64,000 bases of DNA from Microbacterium sp. LWO12-1.2. Lineage in GTDB: Bacteria; Actinomycetota; Actinomycetes; Actinomycetales; Microbacteriaceae. Positions within the stretch are counted from its first letter, which is position 1. Each line of letters opens with the position of its first letter. Under the pieces are notes generated by a model that saw only the letters and a list, made by a program, of their open reading frames with translations, was not told where the DNA came from and did not search any database. The position numbers were made by a program, and so were the translations under genes. The stretch covers positions 3,968,001 through 4,032,000 of the forward strand of contig NZ_JBEGII010000001.1 of the NCBI RefSeq assembly GCF_040675875.1, in the 5' to 3' direction. This document shows positions 17,400 through 25,896 of this stretch, piece after piece.

Positions 17400-18005
17400 T
17401 TACTCGTCGCCGCAATCCGCTTGCATGTCGAGCGAGTAAGGGGTGAGGATTCCCCGTGCGCGCAGGTGGTCCGACACGAGTTCGCTGACGGCGAGGTTCA
17501 AGGCGCTCTGATACTCGAAGTCGGCGTTGTACAACTCTGTGCCGGGGCCGGCCGGCCGCAACTCGCCATTGTCGTCGTACATCGTCTGTCCATCAGCTCG
17601 CGCTTCCGCGATGGCCCCATCCACATCAGCCATCTCCACGATGTCGTTCGCCGCGATGAACGCCCTCACCGCTTCGGTCGTCTCAGCGGATGCCCCGCTC
17701 ACTGCTCCCGCGCGATACTCGCAGGTAGCGCCACTCGGCAGAGTGACCGTGAAAGTCGCGTCCGGGTTCATCGCCCACGGGTGCCATTGCCACGTCGCGG
17801 CCACAGCAGCGGTGGCCCCGCCTCCCACGGCAAGAAGCGCGGCCAGGCCTGCCGCAGCGGATCGGCTCATGCGCCGCCGCGGACGCGCCTGGCGCTGTGC
17901 TTCCCGAGATGTCCGCGTGATCGCAGCGTCAAGCGCCGGGGATCGGTCCGAAACGGGCGGCTGGCCGGTGCTCAGAATCTGGTCTAGCGTGTCGCGCTGT
18001 GACAT
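17400..18005 (-). CDS. Single-pass membrane protein, putative ECF partner/anti-sigma-like
   Basis: 201-aa protein: about 65 cytoplasmic residues (DTLDQILSTGQPP, then a basic RQARPRRRMSR), one membrane segment (AAAGLAALLAVGGGATAAVAA) and an outside domain of about 110 residues with two cysteines (TCEYR, ADCGDE). The topology fits an anti-sigma factor, but no zinc-binding HxxxCxxC motif is seen. ATG at 18005 follows GGAGG. It is the first gene of the leftward three-gene unit with the ECF sigma factor and NTF2-like protein. The function is inferred from topology and position only. Confidence 0.7.
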   Translation of the reverse strand: MSQRDTLDQILSTGQPPVSDRSPALDAAITRTSREAQRQARPRRRMSRSAAAGLAALLAVGGGATAAVAATWQWHPWAMNPDATFTVTLPSGATCEYRAGAVSGASAETTEAVRAFIAANDIVEMADVDGAIAEARADGQTMYDDNGELRPAGPGTELYNADFEYQSALNLAVSELVSDHLRARGILTPYSLDMQADCGDE

Positions 18006-18311
18006 GTCGTCCTCCGTTGCGTTCTGGTCTTCACCTTCCTCATGGCCGACTGGGGCGAAAACGTCCGTCGCGTCGAAGAAGTCGTGACATAGCCGTGAAC
18101 AGGAGACTCCTCTCTTCGTCCCACGGTCCATCCGCAGCCTCACGCACGGGTGGGCCTACCACGCTCGACCGCATGACTATCAGTACAACGCGGAAAGCGG
18201 AACGACGGGCAGCTGCGTGACTAGCTCGGAAGCCCGAACGGATCTGGCGAACCGGGTGCGACAGCGAAGACGGTGCTCATGGTGCCGCCACGCGGTCGTG
18301 CTCGCGGGGCA
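18006..18311. other. Intergenic region upstream of ECF operon
   Basis: 306 bp between the ECF-operon start and the 3' end of the MFS gene. It holds the second 25-bp repeat (18097-18121). On the minus strand at 18090-18081 it holds ATGTCACGAC, which resembles the TGTCACA -35 element described for ECF41 sigma factors, but no convincing -10 follows. No conserved gene is evident. A 15-codon ATG-initiated frame at 18173-18220 has no support beyond its position. Confidence 0.5.
18097..18121. repeat. 25-bp direct repeat, copy 2
   Basis: Identical to 16304-16328; starts 92 bp upstream of the ECF-operon start codon. It reads GAAC-N16-CGTC on the plus strand, away from the operon. TCGTGAC occurs 3 bp before copy 1 and 8 bp before copy 2, suggesting that the duplication was once longer. 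Confidence 0.8.
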
Positions 18312-19904
18312 CTAGGAGGCGTGAGCCTGGTTGTCGGCGACCGCGCCCCGTTCCTTGGCGTGGGAGGGGACGGCGAAGATCACGACTATGAAGCCCAGCA
18401 CGACTGCGCCGGCGCCGAGGAGGAAAGCGGAGAACGAGCCGTAGATGAGGGCTTGTCTGGCCCCTTCGAGGATGTGGTCGGCCGCGTCCGGATTCTGTGT
18501 GGCGACGTGCGCTGCAGCGGCGAAGGATGACTGCAGGGCGAGCATCATGTCGTTCGTCACGTCTGATGCCCGTGCGCTGTCGCTGATGAGGGCGGCGGTG
18601 GCGGTCGCGAAGCCGGTCGCGAGGACGGCGCCCAGCAGCGATTGCATGATCGATGCCCCCAGGTCGTTCTGGAGGTCGGTGGTGCCGGACGCCATGCCCA
18701 CCCGATTCACGGGTGTGGCGCTGGTGAGCGCGCTCGATGATGCGGTGCTGACGAGTGAGACGGCGGCGCCGATCAGGATGAAGCCGACGGCGATCAACCA
18801 GTAGGGCACATCTTCGCGCCACAGCAGCATGGTGATGTAGGCCAGCGCGAGCAGGATGTAGCCCAGCAGCATCGTCGAGCGTGTTCCCTTGGAGACGAGG
18901 ATGCGCGCGGCGAACGGTGCGGCGATAAGCAGTCCGAGAGCTGCGGGCAGCACGGCGAGCCCTGCCTGCAAGGCGGAGTACTGCAGGACGTTCTGCATGA
19001 ACTGCACGCTGACGAAAACGGCGCCTGAGAGCGAACCGAACACGATGAAACCGCTGATCGCGGGTGCCCAGAACATGCGCTGCTTTGCGATCCTCAGGTC
19101 GTAGAGAGGGTTCTTCGCATGGACCTGTCGCCACGCGAAGAGCCCGAGAACGACGACGGCAGCGATGAGCAGGACGACACCGACCGCGGTTCCGCCGGGT
19201 GCGAAGCAGAATCCGATGCTCAACACGAGTGCGGCGATCCCGAGCGTGGAGAGCACCCCGCCCAGGTGGTCCACCGGCTCTTCGGACTCCTTCACGTGGG
19301 ATGGAACCGAGCGCACGATGATCAGGATCGCGATGAGGGCAAGAGGGATGCTGGTGAGGAACGACGCGCTCCAGGGCAGGAAGGCCAGCACGGCACCGGC
19401 GACGACGGCACCTGCGATCGAGGCCATTCCGGCGACGGCCCCCCACAGCGCGATCGCCTTCTTGCGCCCGGCCCCGTCGGCCCACAGCGCCGTGATCAGC
19501 GCCAGGGTGGTCGGGAACACCATGCCCGCAGCGAGGCCGGTGAACACGCGAGCGAGGATCAACAGCTCGATCGTCGGCGCGAGTGCGGACAGGGCGCTCG
19601 CGACGACGATCAGGACCAGACCGATCGTGAGGACCTGTTTGCGTCCGTAACGGTCAGCCAGCGCGCCGAAGTACAGCACAGACATCGCCAGCCCGAACGG
19701 TGCGCCGATCGAGACGAGGTTCAGCATCGCCTGAGAGGAGCCGAAGACCTCGCCGATCGCCGGTAGCGCGACAGGGCCGGCGGCGATGTTGAGCTTGCAC
19801 ACGACAGCGGCGAGGATGAGCGCCGCGAGGATAGGGCCGGCGCCCCGCGGAGCTGCCTGCTCCTGCAATGCGACGTGGCTACCTGAAGAGACTGTGTCTG
19901 GCAT
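18312..19904 (-). CDS. MFS transporter, DHA2-like (14-TM type)
   Basis: 530-aa membrane protein with 13-14 hydrophobic segments, beginning LAALILAAVVCKLNIAAGPVALPAI. The cytoplasmic loop 2-3 motif is GALADRYGRKQ, and loop ARVFTGLAAGMVFPTTLALI carries motif C-like small residues. Length and topology fit drug:H+ antiporters of the DHA2 (EmrB/QacA) type. ATG at 19904 was preferred to the adjacent GTG at 19907. It lies 3 bp after the tyrosine phosphatase gene, in the same leftward operon. The substrate is not predictable. Confidence 0.88.
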   Translation of the reverse strand: MPDTVSSGSHVALQEQAAPRGAGPILAALILAAVVCKLNIAAGPVALPAIGEVFGSSQAMLNLVSIGAPFGLAMSVLYFGALADRYGRKQVLTIGLVLIVVASALSALAPTIELLILARVFTGLAAGMVFPTTLALITALWADGAGRKKAIALWGAVAGMASIAGAVVAGAVLAFLPWSASFLTSIPLALIAILIIVRSVPSHVKESEEPVDHLGGVLSTLGIAALVLSIGFCFAPGGTAVGVVLLIAAVVVLGLFAWRQVHAKNPLYDLRIAKQRMFWAPAISGFIVFGSLSGAVFVSVQFMQNVLQYSALQAGLAVLPAALGLLIAAPFAARILVSKGTRSTMLLGYILLALAYITMLLWREDVPYWLIAVGFILIGAAVSLVSTASSSALTSATPVNRVGMASGTTDLQNDLGASIMQSLLGAVLATGFATATAALISDSARASDVTNDMMLALQSSFAAAAHVATQNPDAADHILEGARQALIYGSFSAFLLGAGAVVLGFIVVIFAVPSHAKERGAVADNQAHAS

Positions 19905-19907
19905 CAC

Positions 19908-20714
19908 TCACACGGTCTCTGTGAAGCGGCGGCGAAGCATGCCGATCTGCATGTCGGTGAGCCCCAGCCCATCCCGCGCATAACCCTCGATCGTGCCGTA
20001 TCGGCTGCGGAGCTCATCGAGCGCGGCGTCGAAGTAGCTGTCACGCACTCCGAGGATCGGGGCAAGGAGTTCCGTGTGCACGCCTTTCGCCGTGAGGGCA
20101 TCGAGCATGGGCTGGAGAGCAGGCGTGAGATCCGTGTTCGTCTCGAGGTAGTCCGCACGCACATCCGCCTCGCTCGCGCCGAGCAGCAGCAGGAACGATG
20201 TCGCGGCCCAGCCTGTGCGGTCCTTGCCAGTGGTGCAGTGGACCAGCGCAGCACCGGTGCGATGCTCGTCGATCAGATCGAGATAGAACGAACGGTAGGC
20301 GGCGAGAGCGGAGGGCAAGCTGACGAACTTTCGGTTCGCGTCTGCGAGATAGCCCTCTGCCCGTCCGCCGCCGAGCATCCTCTGGAGTGCTCCCGGCTCG
20401 GCGAGCAGGGTAGGGATCTGCGCGGCCACATTGTCCTGGCTGTCAGCGACGACGTCGAGCCACACCGAGCGGACGCTGTCCCCAACACGGTCAGGTGCGT
20501 CCTCGCGCTCCGCCGCCGTGCGGAGGTCGTACACGGTTCTGATGTCGAGTGATTCGATAACGGCCTCGTCGGCGGCGTCGAGCTTCGCCAGCGATGCAGA
20601 ACGGTAGAGCAAGCCTGCTCCCACGACACCGTCTGCCACGCGAATGCCGCCGAGATCGCGCATGTTCGGAGCGCTCGCCAGGGGCACGCGACGGTCGGCA
20701 GATGCGGTGGTCAT
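19908..20714 (-). CDS. Tyrosine-protein phosphatase (Y_phosphatase3 family)
   Basis: 268-aa phosphatase. The P-loop HCTTGKDRTG matches CX5R with the catalytic cysteine, and the N terminus NMRDLGGI is the family hallmark. The ATG at 20714 is preceded by AAGGAAT; the longer upstream in-frame extension lacks homology-like sequence. MptpB/LipA-type proteins of this family dephosphorylate phosphotyrosine and phosphoinositides. It is co-transcribed with the MFS exporter; the functional link is unclear. The 229-bp gap to the divergent transporter gene holds no other recognisable element apart from the -10 at 20931. Confidence 0.88.
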   Translation of the reverse strand: MTTASADRRVPLASAPNMRDLGGIRVADGVVGAGLLYRSASLAKLDAADEAVIESLDIRTVYDLRTAAEREDAPDRVGDSVRSVWLDVVADSQDNVAAQIPTLLAEPGALQRMLGGGRAEGYLADANRKFVSLPSALAAYRSFYLDLIDEHRTGAALVHCTTGKDRTGWAATSFLLLLGASEADVRADYLETNTDLTPALQPMLDALTAKGVHTELLAPILGVRDSYFDAALDELRSRYGTIEGYARDGLGLTDMQIGMLRRRFTETV

Positions 20715-20930
20715 GATGATTCCTTCAATGGCTGAGCGGTGTCTGGATCTCACACCGGATCCAGTGGTGCGCCCGTGGCGACGACGGGTCCTCGGGACCA
20801 TCTCAGCAGCAGCGAAGAGTGTCTGCGGCGATCTCATCCTTCACGGATGAGATCTCGTTCGGCCGCGGGGCGGGCAGCGTCGATCGAGGGCGCACCGCGC
20901 GCGCACCTGGCCCGTCCTGGAGGACTCCGG

Positions 20931-20936
20931 TAGGGT
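20931..20936 (+). promoter_or_regulatory. -10 hexamer TAGGGT of a probable leaderless transcript
   Basis: TAGGGT ends 7 nt before the ATG of the sodium-dependent transporter, so transcription would start at or next to the start codon. No Shine-Dalgarno sequence is present. No clear -35 is seen. Confidence 0.45.
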
Positions 20937-20943
20937 CGCGGGC

Positions 20944-22563
20944 ATGGCGACAGCAACGATGCAGAAACCACGTCGCGAGGCCTTCGGTTCGCGGAACGTG
21001 TTCATCCTCTCGGCGATCGGCTCCGCTGTCGGACTCGGCAACATCTGGCGATTCCCGTACGTCGCCTATGAAGGAGGGGGCGGGGCGTTCCTCATCCCGT
21101 ACCTCTGTGCTCTGCTGACAGCCGGCATCCCGCTGCTGTTCTTCGACTACGCGATCGGTCACCGGTTCCGTGGCTCGGCTCCGCTCGCGTTCCGGCGGAT
21201 GCATCGAGCCGCCGAGCCTCTCGGATGGTGGCAGGTGCTCATCTGCGTGGTCATCGCCGTCTACTACGCGGTGATCATCGCCTGGGCGGCCATGTACACC
21301 TGGTTCTCCGCACAGCTCACCTGGGGGCCGGGGAACGAGAACGACTTCTTCTTCACCGACTTCCTGCAATCGGCCGACGTCGCGGAGGTCGGGGTTTCGA
21401 CCGATTTCGTCCCGCAGGTCGGGATCCCGCTCGTCGTCGTCTGGCTCCTCGTCATCGGCATCATGGCGCTGGGAGTGAAGCGCGGCATCGGACGCGCGAA
21501 CATGATCCTGATGCCCCTGCTGACGGTGATGTTCGCGATCCTCGTCGTGCAGTCTCTCTTCCTTCCGGGAGCGGCAGAAGGGCTCAACGCCTTCTTCGCG
21601 CCGAACTGGGAGGCGCTCGCCGACCCCGCGGTCTGGGCCTCGGCGTACGGGCACATCTTCTTCTCGCTCTCGGTCGCCTTCGGGATCATGGTCACGTACT
21701 CCTCGTACCTGAAGCGCAAGACCGACCTCACCGGCTCCGGCCTCGTCGTCGCCTTCGCGAACTCGGGCTTCGAGATCCTCGCGGGCATCGGCGTGTTCGC
21801 GGCGCTCGGCTTCATGGCGCAGGCGCAGGGGACGGATGTCGCCGGGGTGGCGACATCCGGCATCGGCCTCGCTTTCATCGCTTTCCCGACGATCGTGTCG
21901 CAGGCGGCGGGCGGGTCGATCATCGGCGTGCTGTTCTTCGGCGCGCTGGTCTTCGCCGGGATCACCTCGCTCATCTCGATCCTCGAGGTCATCGTCGCCG
22001 CCCTCCAGGACAAGCTGGGCTGGGGACGCATCCGCACGACGCTTACCGTGTCGATCCCGCTGGCGGTGATCTCGATGGCGTTGTTCTCGACGACGACGGC
22101 GATCTCCGTCCTCGACACCGCAGATGCGTTCGTCAACTCCTTCGGGATCATGGCGGTCGCGTTGGTCGCCGTGATCGTCGTCGCCTGGTTCCTGCACAAG
22201 CTGCCGGCGTTGACGGAACACCTCAACAGGCGTTCGAGCTTCCCCGTCGGCAGACTCTGGAAGATCCTGATCGCCGTTCTCGCGCCGCTCGTGCTCGGCT
22301 ACCTCCTGATCACCGGACTCATCGAGAAGATCTCGGAGCCTTACGGAGGCTATCCCTCCTGGTTCGTCGGAGTGTTCGGCTGGGGCATGGTGATCGCGTT
22401 GGTGATCATCGCCCTCCTGCTCTCGGCACTGCCATGGGGCACCCGATCGCACGCGAAGGACGATCCCGAGTACGACGACTTCCTCGAGGAGGAGAGTTAC
22501 CAGCCCGACCCCGAGACGGCCTCGATCCCTGTGCACACCGACCGGAAGGAGACGCGCGCATGA
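20944..22563 (+). CDS. Sodium-dependent neurotransmitter-symporter family (NSS) amino-acid transporter
   Basis: 539-aa membrane protein. The N-terminal signature FILSAIGSAVGLGNIWRFPY is the unwound TM1 that holds Na+ and substrate in LeuT-type transporters. About 12 membrane segments follow, with an acidic tail (DDPEYDDFLEEE). The next gene encodes a MetS-like subunit, which in Corynebacterium glutamicum pairs with MetP to import methionine and alanine. Import of methionine or another small neutral amino acid is therefore likely. The start codon lacks a ribosome binding site but has a -10 seven bases upstream. Confidence 0.92.
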   Translation: MATATMQKPRREAFGSRNVFILSAIGSAVGLGNIWRFPYVAYEGGGGAFLIPYLCALLTAGIPLLFFDYAIGHRFRGSAPLAFRRMHRAAEPLGWWQVLICVVIAVYYAVIIAWAAMYTWFSAQLTWGPGNENDFFFTDFLQSADVAEVGVSTDFVPQVGIPLVVVWLLVIGIMALGVKRGIGRANMILMPLLTVMFAILVVQSLFLPGAAEGLNAFFAPNWEALADPAVWASAYGHIFFSLSVAFGIMVTYSSYLKRKTDLTGSGLVVAFANSGFEILAGIGVFAALGFMAQAQGTDVAGVATSGIGLAFIAFPTIVSQAAGGSIIGVLFFGALVFAGITSLISILEVIVAALQDKLGWGRIRTTLTVSIPLAVISMALFSTTTAISVLDTADAFVNSFGIMAVALVAVIVVAWFLHKLPALTEHLNRRSSFPVGRLWKILIAVLAPLVLGYLLITGLIEKISEPYGGYPSWFVGVFGWGMVIALVIIALLLSALPWGTRSHAKDDPEYDDFLEEESYQPDPETASIPVHTDRKETRA

Positions 22564-22694
22564 CCACGACAGCGATCGTCATGATGATCATCGCCATGGT
22601 CACCGTCTGGGGCGGCCTGATCGCCGCGATCGTGAACCTCGCTCGTCATCCTGAGGAGTCCGAGACGGAGCCCGCGCCGCCCGTCGAGCTCTGA
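22560..22694 (+). CDS. metS: MetS family NSS transporter small subunit
   Basis: 44-aa single-pass membrane protein: TTTAIVMMIIAMVTVWGGLIAAIVNL-type hydrophobic segment, then a short acidic proline-rich tail. ATG at 22560 overlaps the transporter stop (ATGA). Size, position and the VWGGL...NL pattern match MetS, required with MetP for methionine/alanine uptake. It is easily missed because of its length. The symbol is by analogy. Confidence 0.82.
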   Translation: MTTTAIVMMIIAMVTVWGGLIAAIVNLARHPEESETEPAPPVEL

Positions 22695-22806
22695 CGGAGA
22701 GTGGTCCTCTCGGCTCTCGTCGGCGCGGGAGCCGATCGGATCGGTCGTGAACGATCGGGTCTGCGGCCTCCCCTCGTGACGACGATGGAGGGGTAAGGAG
22801 GACCGC

Positions 22807-23670
22807 ATGATCGGAACGCTCAACGCCCTGGTCGATCTCGTCGAGCAACGCACGGATGACGAGATCGACGTGACCGCGTTCGCCCGCGAGCACGGCACGA
22901 CGGAGTACCACCTGCGTCGGATGTTCTCGTCACTGGCCGGTATGCCGCTCTCGGAGTACGTGCGCCGCCGCCGGATGACCCTCGCCGGGGCCGAAATCGT
23001 CGCCGGTGCATCCGGTCTGCTCGATGTGGCTGTGCGTCACGGGTACGGATCGGTCGAGGCGTTCGGCCGCGCGTTCCGGGCCGTGCACGGCATCGGGCCG
23101 GCGGATGCGCGCCGAGACGGTGGTCCTCTCCGCACACAACCCACGCTCCGGTTCCGCCTGAGCGTCGAAGGGAGCACCCCGATGCACGTCACCATCACCA
23201 CCCGACCCGAGCTCGTCCTCGCCGGTCATGCCGCCACCGTGCCGCTGATCCACGAGGGGGTCAATCCACAGAGCCAGGAGCACATCGCCGGAATCCCCGC
23301 GGAGGAGCATGCGAGGCTCAAGGCCCTCTCCGACGCCGAGCCCTCCGGCATCCTCGCCATCACCGCAGACATCGAGCCGGATGCGCCGGAGGGAGCGCCC
23401 CTCACGTACCTGCATGGCGTCGCGCTGCAGGCGTCCACACCGGTGCCGGACGACCTCGACCGGATACCTCTGGAGGCCGGTTCCTGGGCCGTCTTCGCCA
23501 CGGAAGGGCCGTTCCCCGAGACGCTGCAGAACCTGTGGGCGGCGACCGCGACCGAGTGGTTCCCGTCGAACCCGTGGCGACTGCGTCTCGGCCCGTCGAT
23601 CGTGCGCTATCTCGAGTTCACCGGCACGCACGCCGCGTGCGAGCTCTGGCTCCCGGTCGAGCCCGCGTGA
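22807..23670 (+). CDS. AraC family regulator with GyrI-like effector domain
   Basis: 287-aa two-domain regulator. Residues 1-105 form an AraC-type double HTH (FAREHGTTEYHLRRMFSSLAGMPLSEYVRRRRM, then LLDVAVRHGYGSVEAFGRAFRAVHG). Residues 120-287 are a GyrI-like/AraC_E_bind ligand domain (ITTRPELVLAGHAATVPL, ending FTGTHAACELWLPV). The layout matches Rob/SbmC-like small-molecule sensors. TAAGGAGG precedes the ATG. The effector is unknown. Confidence 0.9.
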   Translation: MIGTLNALVDLVEQRTDDEIDVTAFAREHGTTEYHLRRMFSSLAGMPLSEYVRRRRMTLAGAEIVAGASGLLDVAVRHGYGSVEAFGRAFRAVHGIGPADARRDGGPLRTQPTLRFRLSVEGSTPMHVTITTRPELVLAGHAATVPLIHEGVNPQSQEHIAGIPAEEHARLKALSDAEPSGILAITADIEPDAPEGAPLTYLHGVALQASTPVPDDLDRIPLEAGSWAVFATEGPFPETLQNLWAATATEWFPSNPWRLRLGPSIVRYLEFTGTHAACELWLPVEPA

Positions 23671-23731
23671 AGGGCGCTCACCGTGGGGCTCAATCGCCCG
23701 ATTAGGTCGCCCGTGCATTGGGGGCTCTCGC

Positions 23732-23737
23732 TAGACT
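23732..23737 (+). promoter_or_regulatory. -10 hexamer TAGACT of a probable leaderless transcript
   Basis: TAGACT ends 6 nt before the ATG at 23744, and no Shine-Dalgarno is present. The spacing places the transcript start at the start codon. Confidence 0.45.
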
Positions 23738-23743
23738 TCGGCA

Positions 23744-24484
23744 ATGTCTGACCCTGTCGCAGCTGTCTGGGCGCCCCTCGCAGTCGGTCTTTGTCTGTTC
23801 GTGTTGGCGGAAGTCGTTCGGGTGTGGTGGACGAGCATCAGCGCACGGCGGGCTCGACGTCGCCAGATCATCTCCTTGATGGGCAGAGCGGTCGCTTTGC
23901 AATCAAGGGCAATCGATGACGGTAAGTTCGATCGCGCCTACATGGCGGAATCCGAACGTCCTCTCGCTAGAGTTCGAGCCCGCTACGACGATCTAACCGC
24001 TCAAGCACTAGATCTGTTTGAAGAGGGCGAAGAGGTCGTCGCCTTCTGGACCGCGGCCGAGTTCTACGGAGGGTGGTTCTCGCCCCTCGAAGCGCTCCAG
24101 GCGCAAGGAACTCCGCGGAGCAAAAACAAGCAGAATCTGAGGCTGGTGGCTACATCGGACCTCGCGCGGGCGTGGGCTCCCGCGCGACCTGAGGAGCTAT
24201 CGGAGTGGGCGCGCGTGCAGTGGCCATGGGACCGTGGAAACCGCAGGGGGCCGCGATACGCGACAAACGGGACACCCGGTGATCAGACACGACATACCGT
24301 CGTCGTGCCGAACTCAGACGTTAACGCTGACATGCTGCGACCGTTCATCCTGTATCTGAAAGACGGCGCCAGTCCATTTGACGCCCCCTCAGCGCGCGAA
24401 ACGCGCAGACTCGATGAGAAGTACACATCCGAGAACGAGGCGTACTGGTCAATGCGTGAGTCGATGCTGCGCATGCATCGATAG
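23744..24484 (+). CDS. Membrane-anchored protein of unknown function
   Basis: 246-aa protein with one N-terminal membrane segment (VWAPLAVGLCLFVLAEVVRVWW), then a basic stretch (ARRARRRQ) and a soluble, charged domain of about 200 residues with no family I recognise. The DNA is visibly less GC-rich than its neighbours and uses rarer codons, which may indicate recent acquisition. It stands alone between the AraC and GyrI-like genes. The start has no ribosome binding site but a close -10. Confidence 0.7.
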   Translation: MSDPVAAVWAPLAVGLCLFVLAEVVRVWWTSISARRARRRQIISLMGRAVALQSRAIDDGKFDRAYMAESERPLARVRARYDDLTAQALDLFEEGEEVVAFWTAAEFYGGWFSPLEALQAQGTPRSKNKQNLRLVATSDLARAWAPARPEELSEWARVQWPWDRGNRRGPRYATNGTPGDQTRHTVVVPNSDVNADMLRPFILYLKDGASPFDAPSARETRRLDEKYTSENEAYWSMRESMLRMHR

Positions 24485-24543
24485 CGCCCAACGGTGTCCG
24501 AGCCCCGTGCCACACTGGCCCCAGTGCCGGAGGAGGCTACGAC

Positions 24544-25164
24544 ATGGCGATCGATCTGAAGAAGACACTCGACGCGTATCAGGCGAAGAGGGGTGTCTTC
24601 CGCATCGTGGAGATCCCTGCGATGCGGTACCTGATGATCGATGGTGCAGGGGACCCGAACTCCGCGCCCGCGTACTCCCACGCCGTCACGGCGTTGTTCT
24701 CGCTGGCGTACACGCTGAAGGTCGCGAGCAAGAAGAGGCTCGGCATCGATACGGTCGTGATGCCACTCGAAGGCCAGTGGCATGCGCCCGACATGGAGTC
24801 GTTCACCACGCACCGCGACAAGTCGGCCTGGTTCTGGACCCTGATGATCATGGTCCCCGATCACGTGACCGACGAGATGTTCACGGAGGCCGTCGACGCT
24901 GTGGCGAAGAAGAAGGATGCCTCGCCGAGCCTGTCATCCGTCAGGTTCGAGACTCTCGCCGAGGGGCTCTGCGTGCAGACGCTGCACGTCGGCTCCTACG
25001 ACGACGAGGCGCCCGTGCTCGCCGACCTGCACGACCGCTTCATTCCGGAACAGGGTCTCGCCATGCGCGGGCTCCACCACGAGATCTACCTCAGCGATGC
25101 GCGCCGCGTCGAGCCGGCGAAGCTGCGCACGATCCTCCGGCAACCGGTGTCGCGAGTCGACTGA
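24544..25164 (+). CDS. GyrI-like domain protein
   Basis: 206-aa stand-alone GyrI-like small-molecule-binding protein: FRIVEIPAMRYLMIDGAGDPNSAPAY and LFSLAYTLK, then a long C-terminal half ending GLHHEIYLSDARRVEPAKLRTILRQP. The pattern matches the GyrI-like (DUF-type, about 200 aa) cytosolic proteins thought to bind or hydrolyse cyclopropanoid and related xenobiotics. GGAGG precedes the ATG. The terminal DARR region resembles the conserved C terminus of the family. It is convergent with the LysE gene. Confidence 0.82.
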   Translation: MAIDLKKTLDAYQAKRGVFRIVEIPAMRYLMIDGAGDPNSAPAYSHAVTALFSLAYTLKVASKKRLGIDTVVMPLEGQWHAPDMESFTTHRDKSAWFWTLMIMVPDHVTDEMFTEAVDAVAKKKDASPSLSSVRFETLAEGLCVQTLHVGSYDDEAPVLADLHDRFIPEQGLAMRGLHHEIYLSDARRVEPAKLRTILRQPVSRVD

Positions 25165-25166
25165 GA

Positions 25167-25814
25167 TCAGGCGGCTGCGGGCTTCTCGCTCCACACCAGC
25201 AGGAAGGCCCCGAGGCCGATCATCATGCCGCCGCCGGTGGCCGACATGGCCGAGATCCGCCGCGGCGACCGGCCGAACCAGTCGCGGGCCGCGCTCGCGA
25301 GAAGCACCCACACCGCATCGCACGTGACACCGATGACGACGACGATCGAGCCGAGCACGAACAGCTGGAGCGGCACCGAACCGGCATGCAGGTCGACGAA
25401 CTGGGGGAGGATCGCGAGGAAGAACGCGATCGACTTCGGGTTGGTGATTCCGACCACGAAGCCCTCGAACAGCAGGCGCCACCCGGACTTGCGCTGGACT
25501 GCGCCGGTGACGGCGGCGGCAGCATCCTTCCGGTGCCGGATCGCCTGGATGCCGAGGAACACCAGGTACCCGGCTCCGGCGACTTTGACGATCGTGAAGA
25601 GCACGACGGACTGCGCGATCACAGTGCCGACGCCGAGGGCGACCGCGAGCACCAGGATGATCGAGCCGACGGCCGTTCCCACGATGCTGAGGAATCCGCC
25701 GAACCGCCCGAGCGCGATCGAACGGCCGATCGTGAACAGAACGGTGGGCCCGGGGATCACGACCATGATGAAAGCCGCAGCGATGAACGCGAGGAGCGTG
25801 GGTGTGGCGATCAT
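25167..25814 (-). CDS. LysE family amino-acid exporter
   Basis: 215-aa protein with 6 hydrophobic segments. It opens with AFIAAAFIMVVIPGPTVLFTIGRSIALGRFGGF, the PGP motif typical of LysE/RhtB exporters, and has GITNPKSIAFFLAILPQF in the middle, also a family hallmark. It probably exports an amino acid or homoserine-lactone-like molecule. A TAGGCT hexamer 6 nt upstream of the ATG suggests leaderless translation. Confidence 0.92.
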   Translation of the reverse strand: MIATPTLLAFIAAAFIMVVIPGPTVLFTIGRSIALGRFGGFLSIVGTAVGSIILVLAVALGVGTVIAQSVVLFTIVKVAGAGYLVFLGIQAIRHRKDAAAAVTGAVQRKSGWRLLFEGFVVGITNPKSIAFFLAILPQFVDLHAGSVPLQLFVLGSIVVVIGVTCDAVWVLLASAARDWFGRSPRRISAMSATGGGMMIGLGAFLLVWSEKPAAA

Positions 25815-25820
25815 GAAGCG

Positions 25821-25826
25821 AGCCTA
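25821..25826 (-). promoter_or_regulatory. -10 hexamer TAGGCT of a probable leaderless transcript (LysE gene)
   Basis: On the minus strand TAGGCT ends 6 nt before the ATG at 25814. There is no Shine-Dalgarno. Confidence 0.45.
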
Positions 25827-25896
25827 GGGCGTCGGCGGGCGCGGGAGACAGAGCCAGGTCGTGGACGACCGGCGACCGTCCACGACCCGGGTGGTG

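Noticed and set aside
18173-18220. 15-codon ATG-started frame downstream of the second 25-bp repeat
   Set aside because: Too short, no ribosome binding site and no homology-type evidence. Noted only because the repeat resembles a promoter pointing at it.
20803-22536. Long open frame (577 codons) on the minus strand antisense to the NSS transporter
   Set aside because: The predicted protein is an Arg/Asp/Glu/His-rich low-complexity string with no domains. It is a typical high-GC mirror of the real gene, which has clear LeuT-type motifs.
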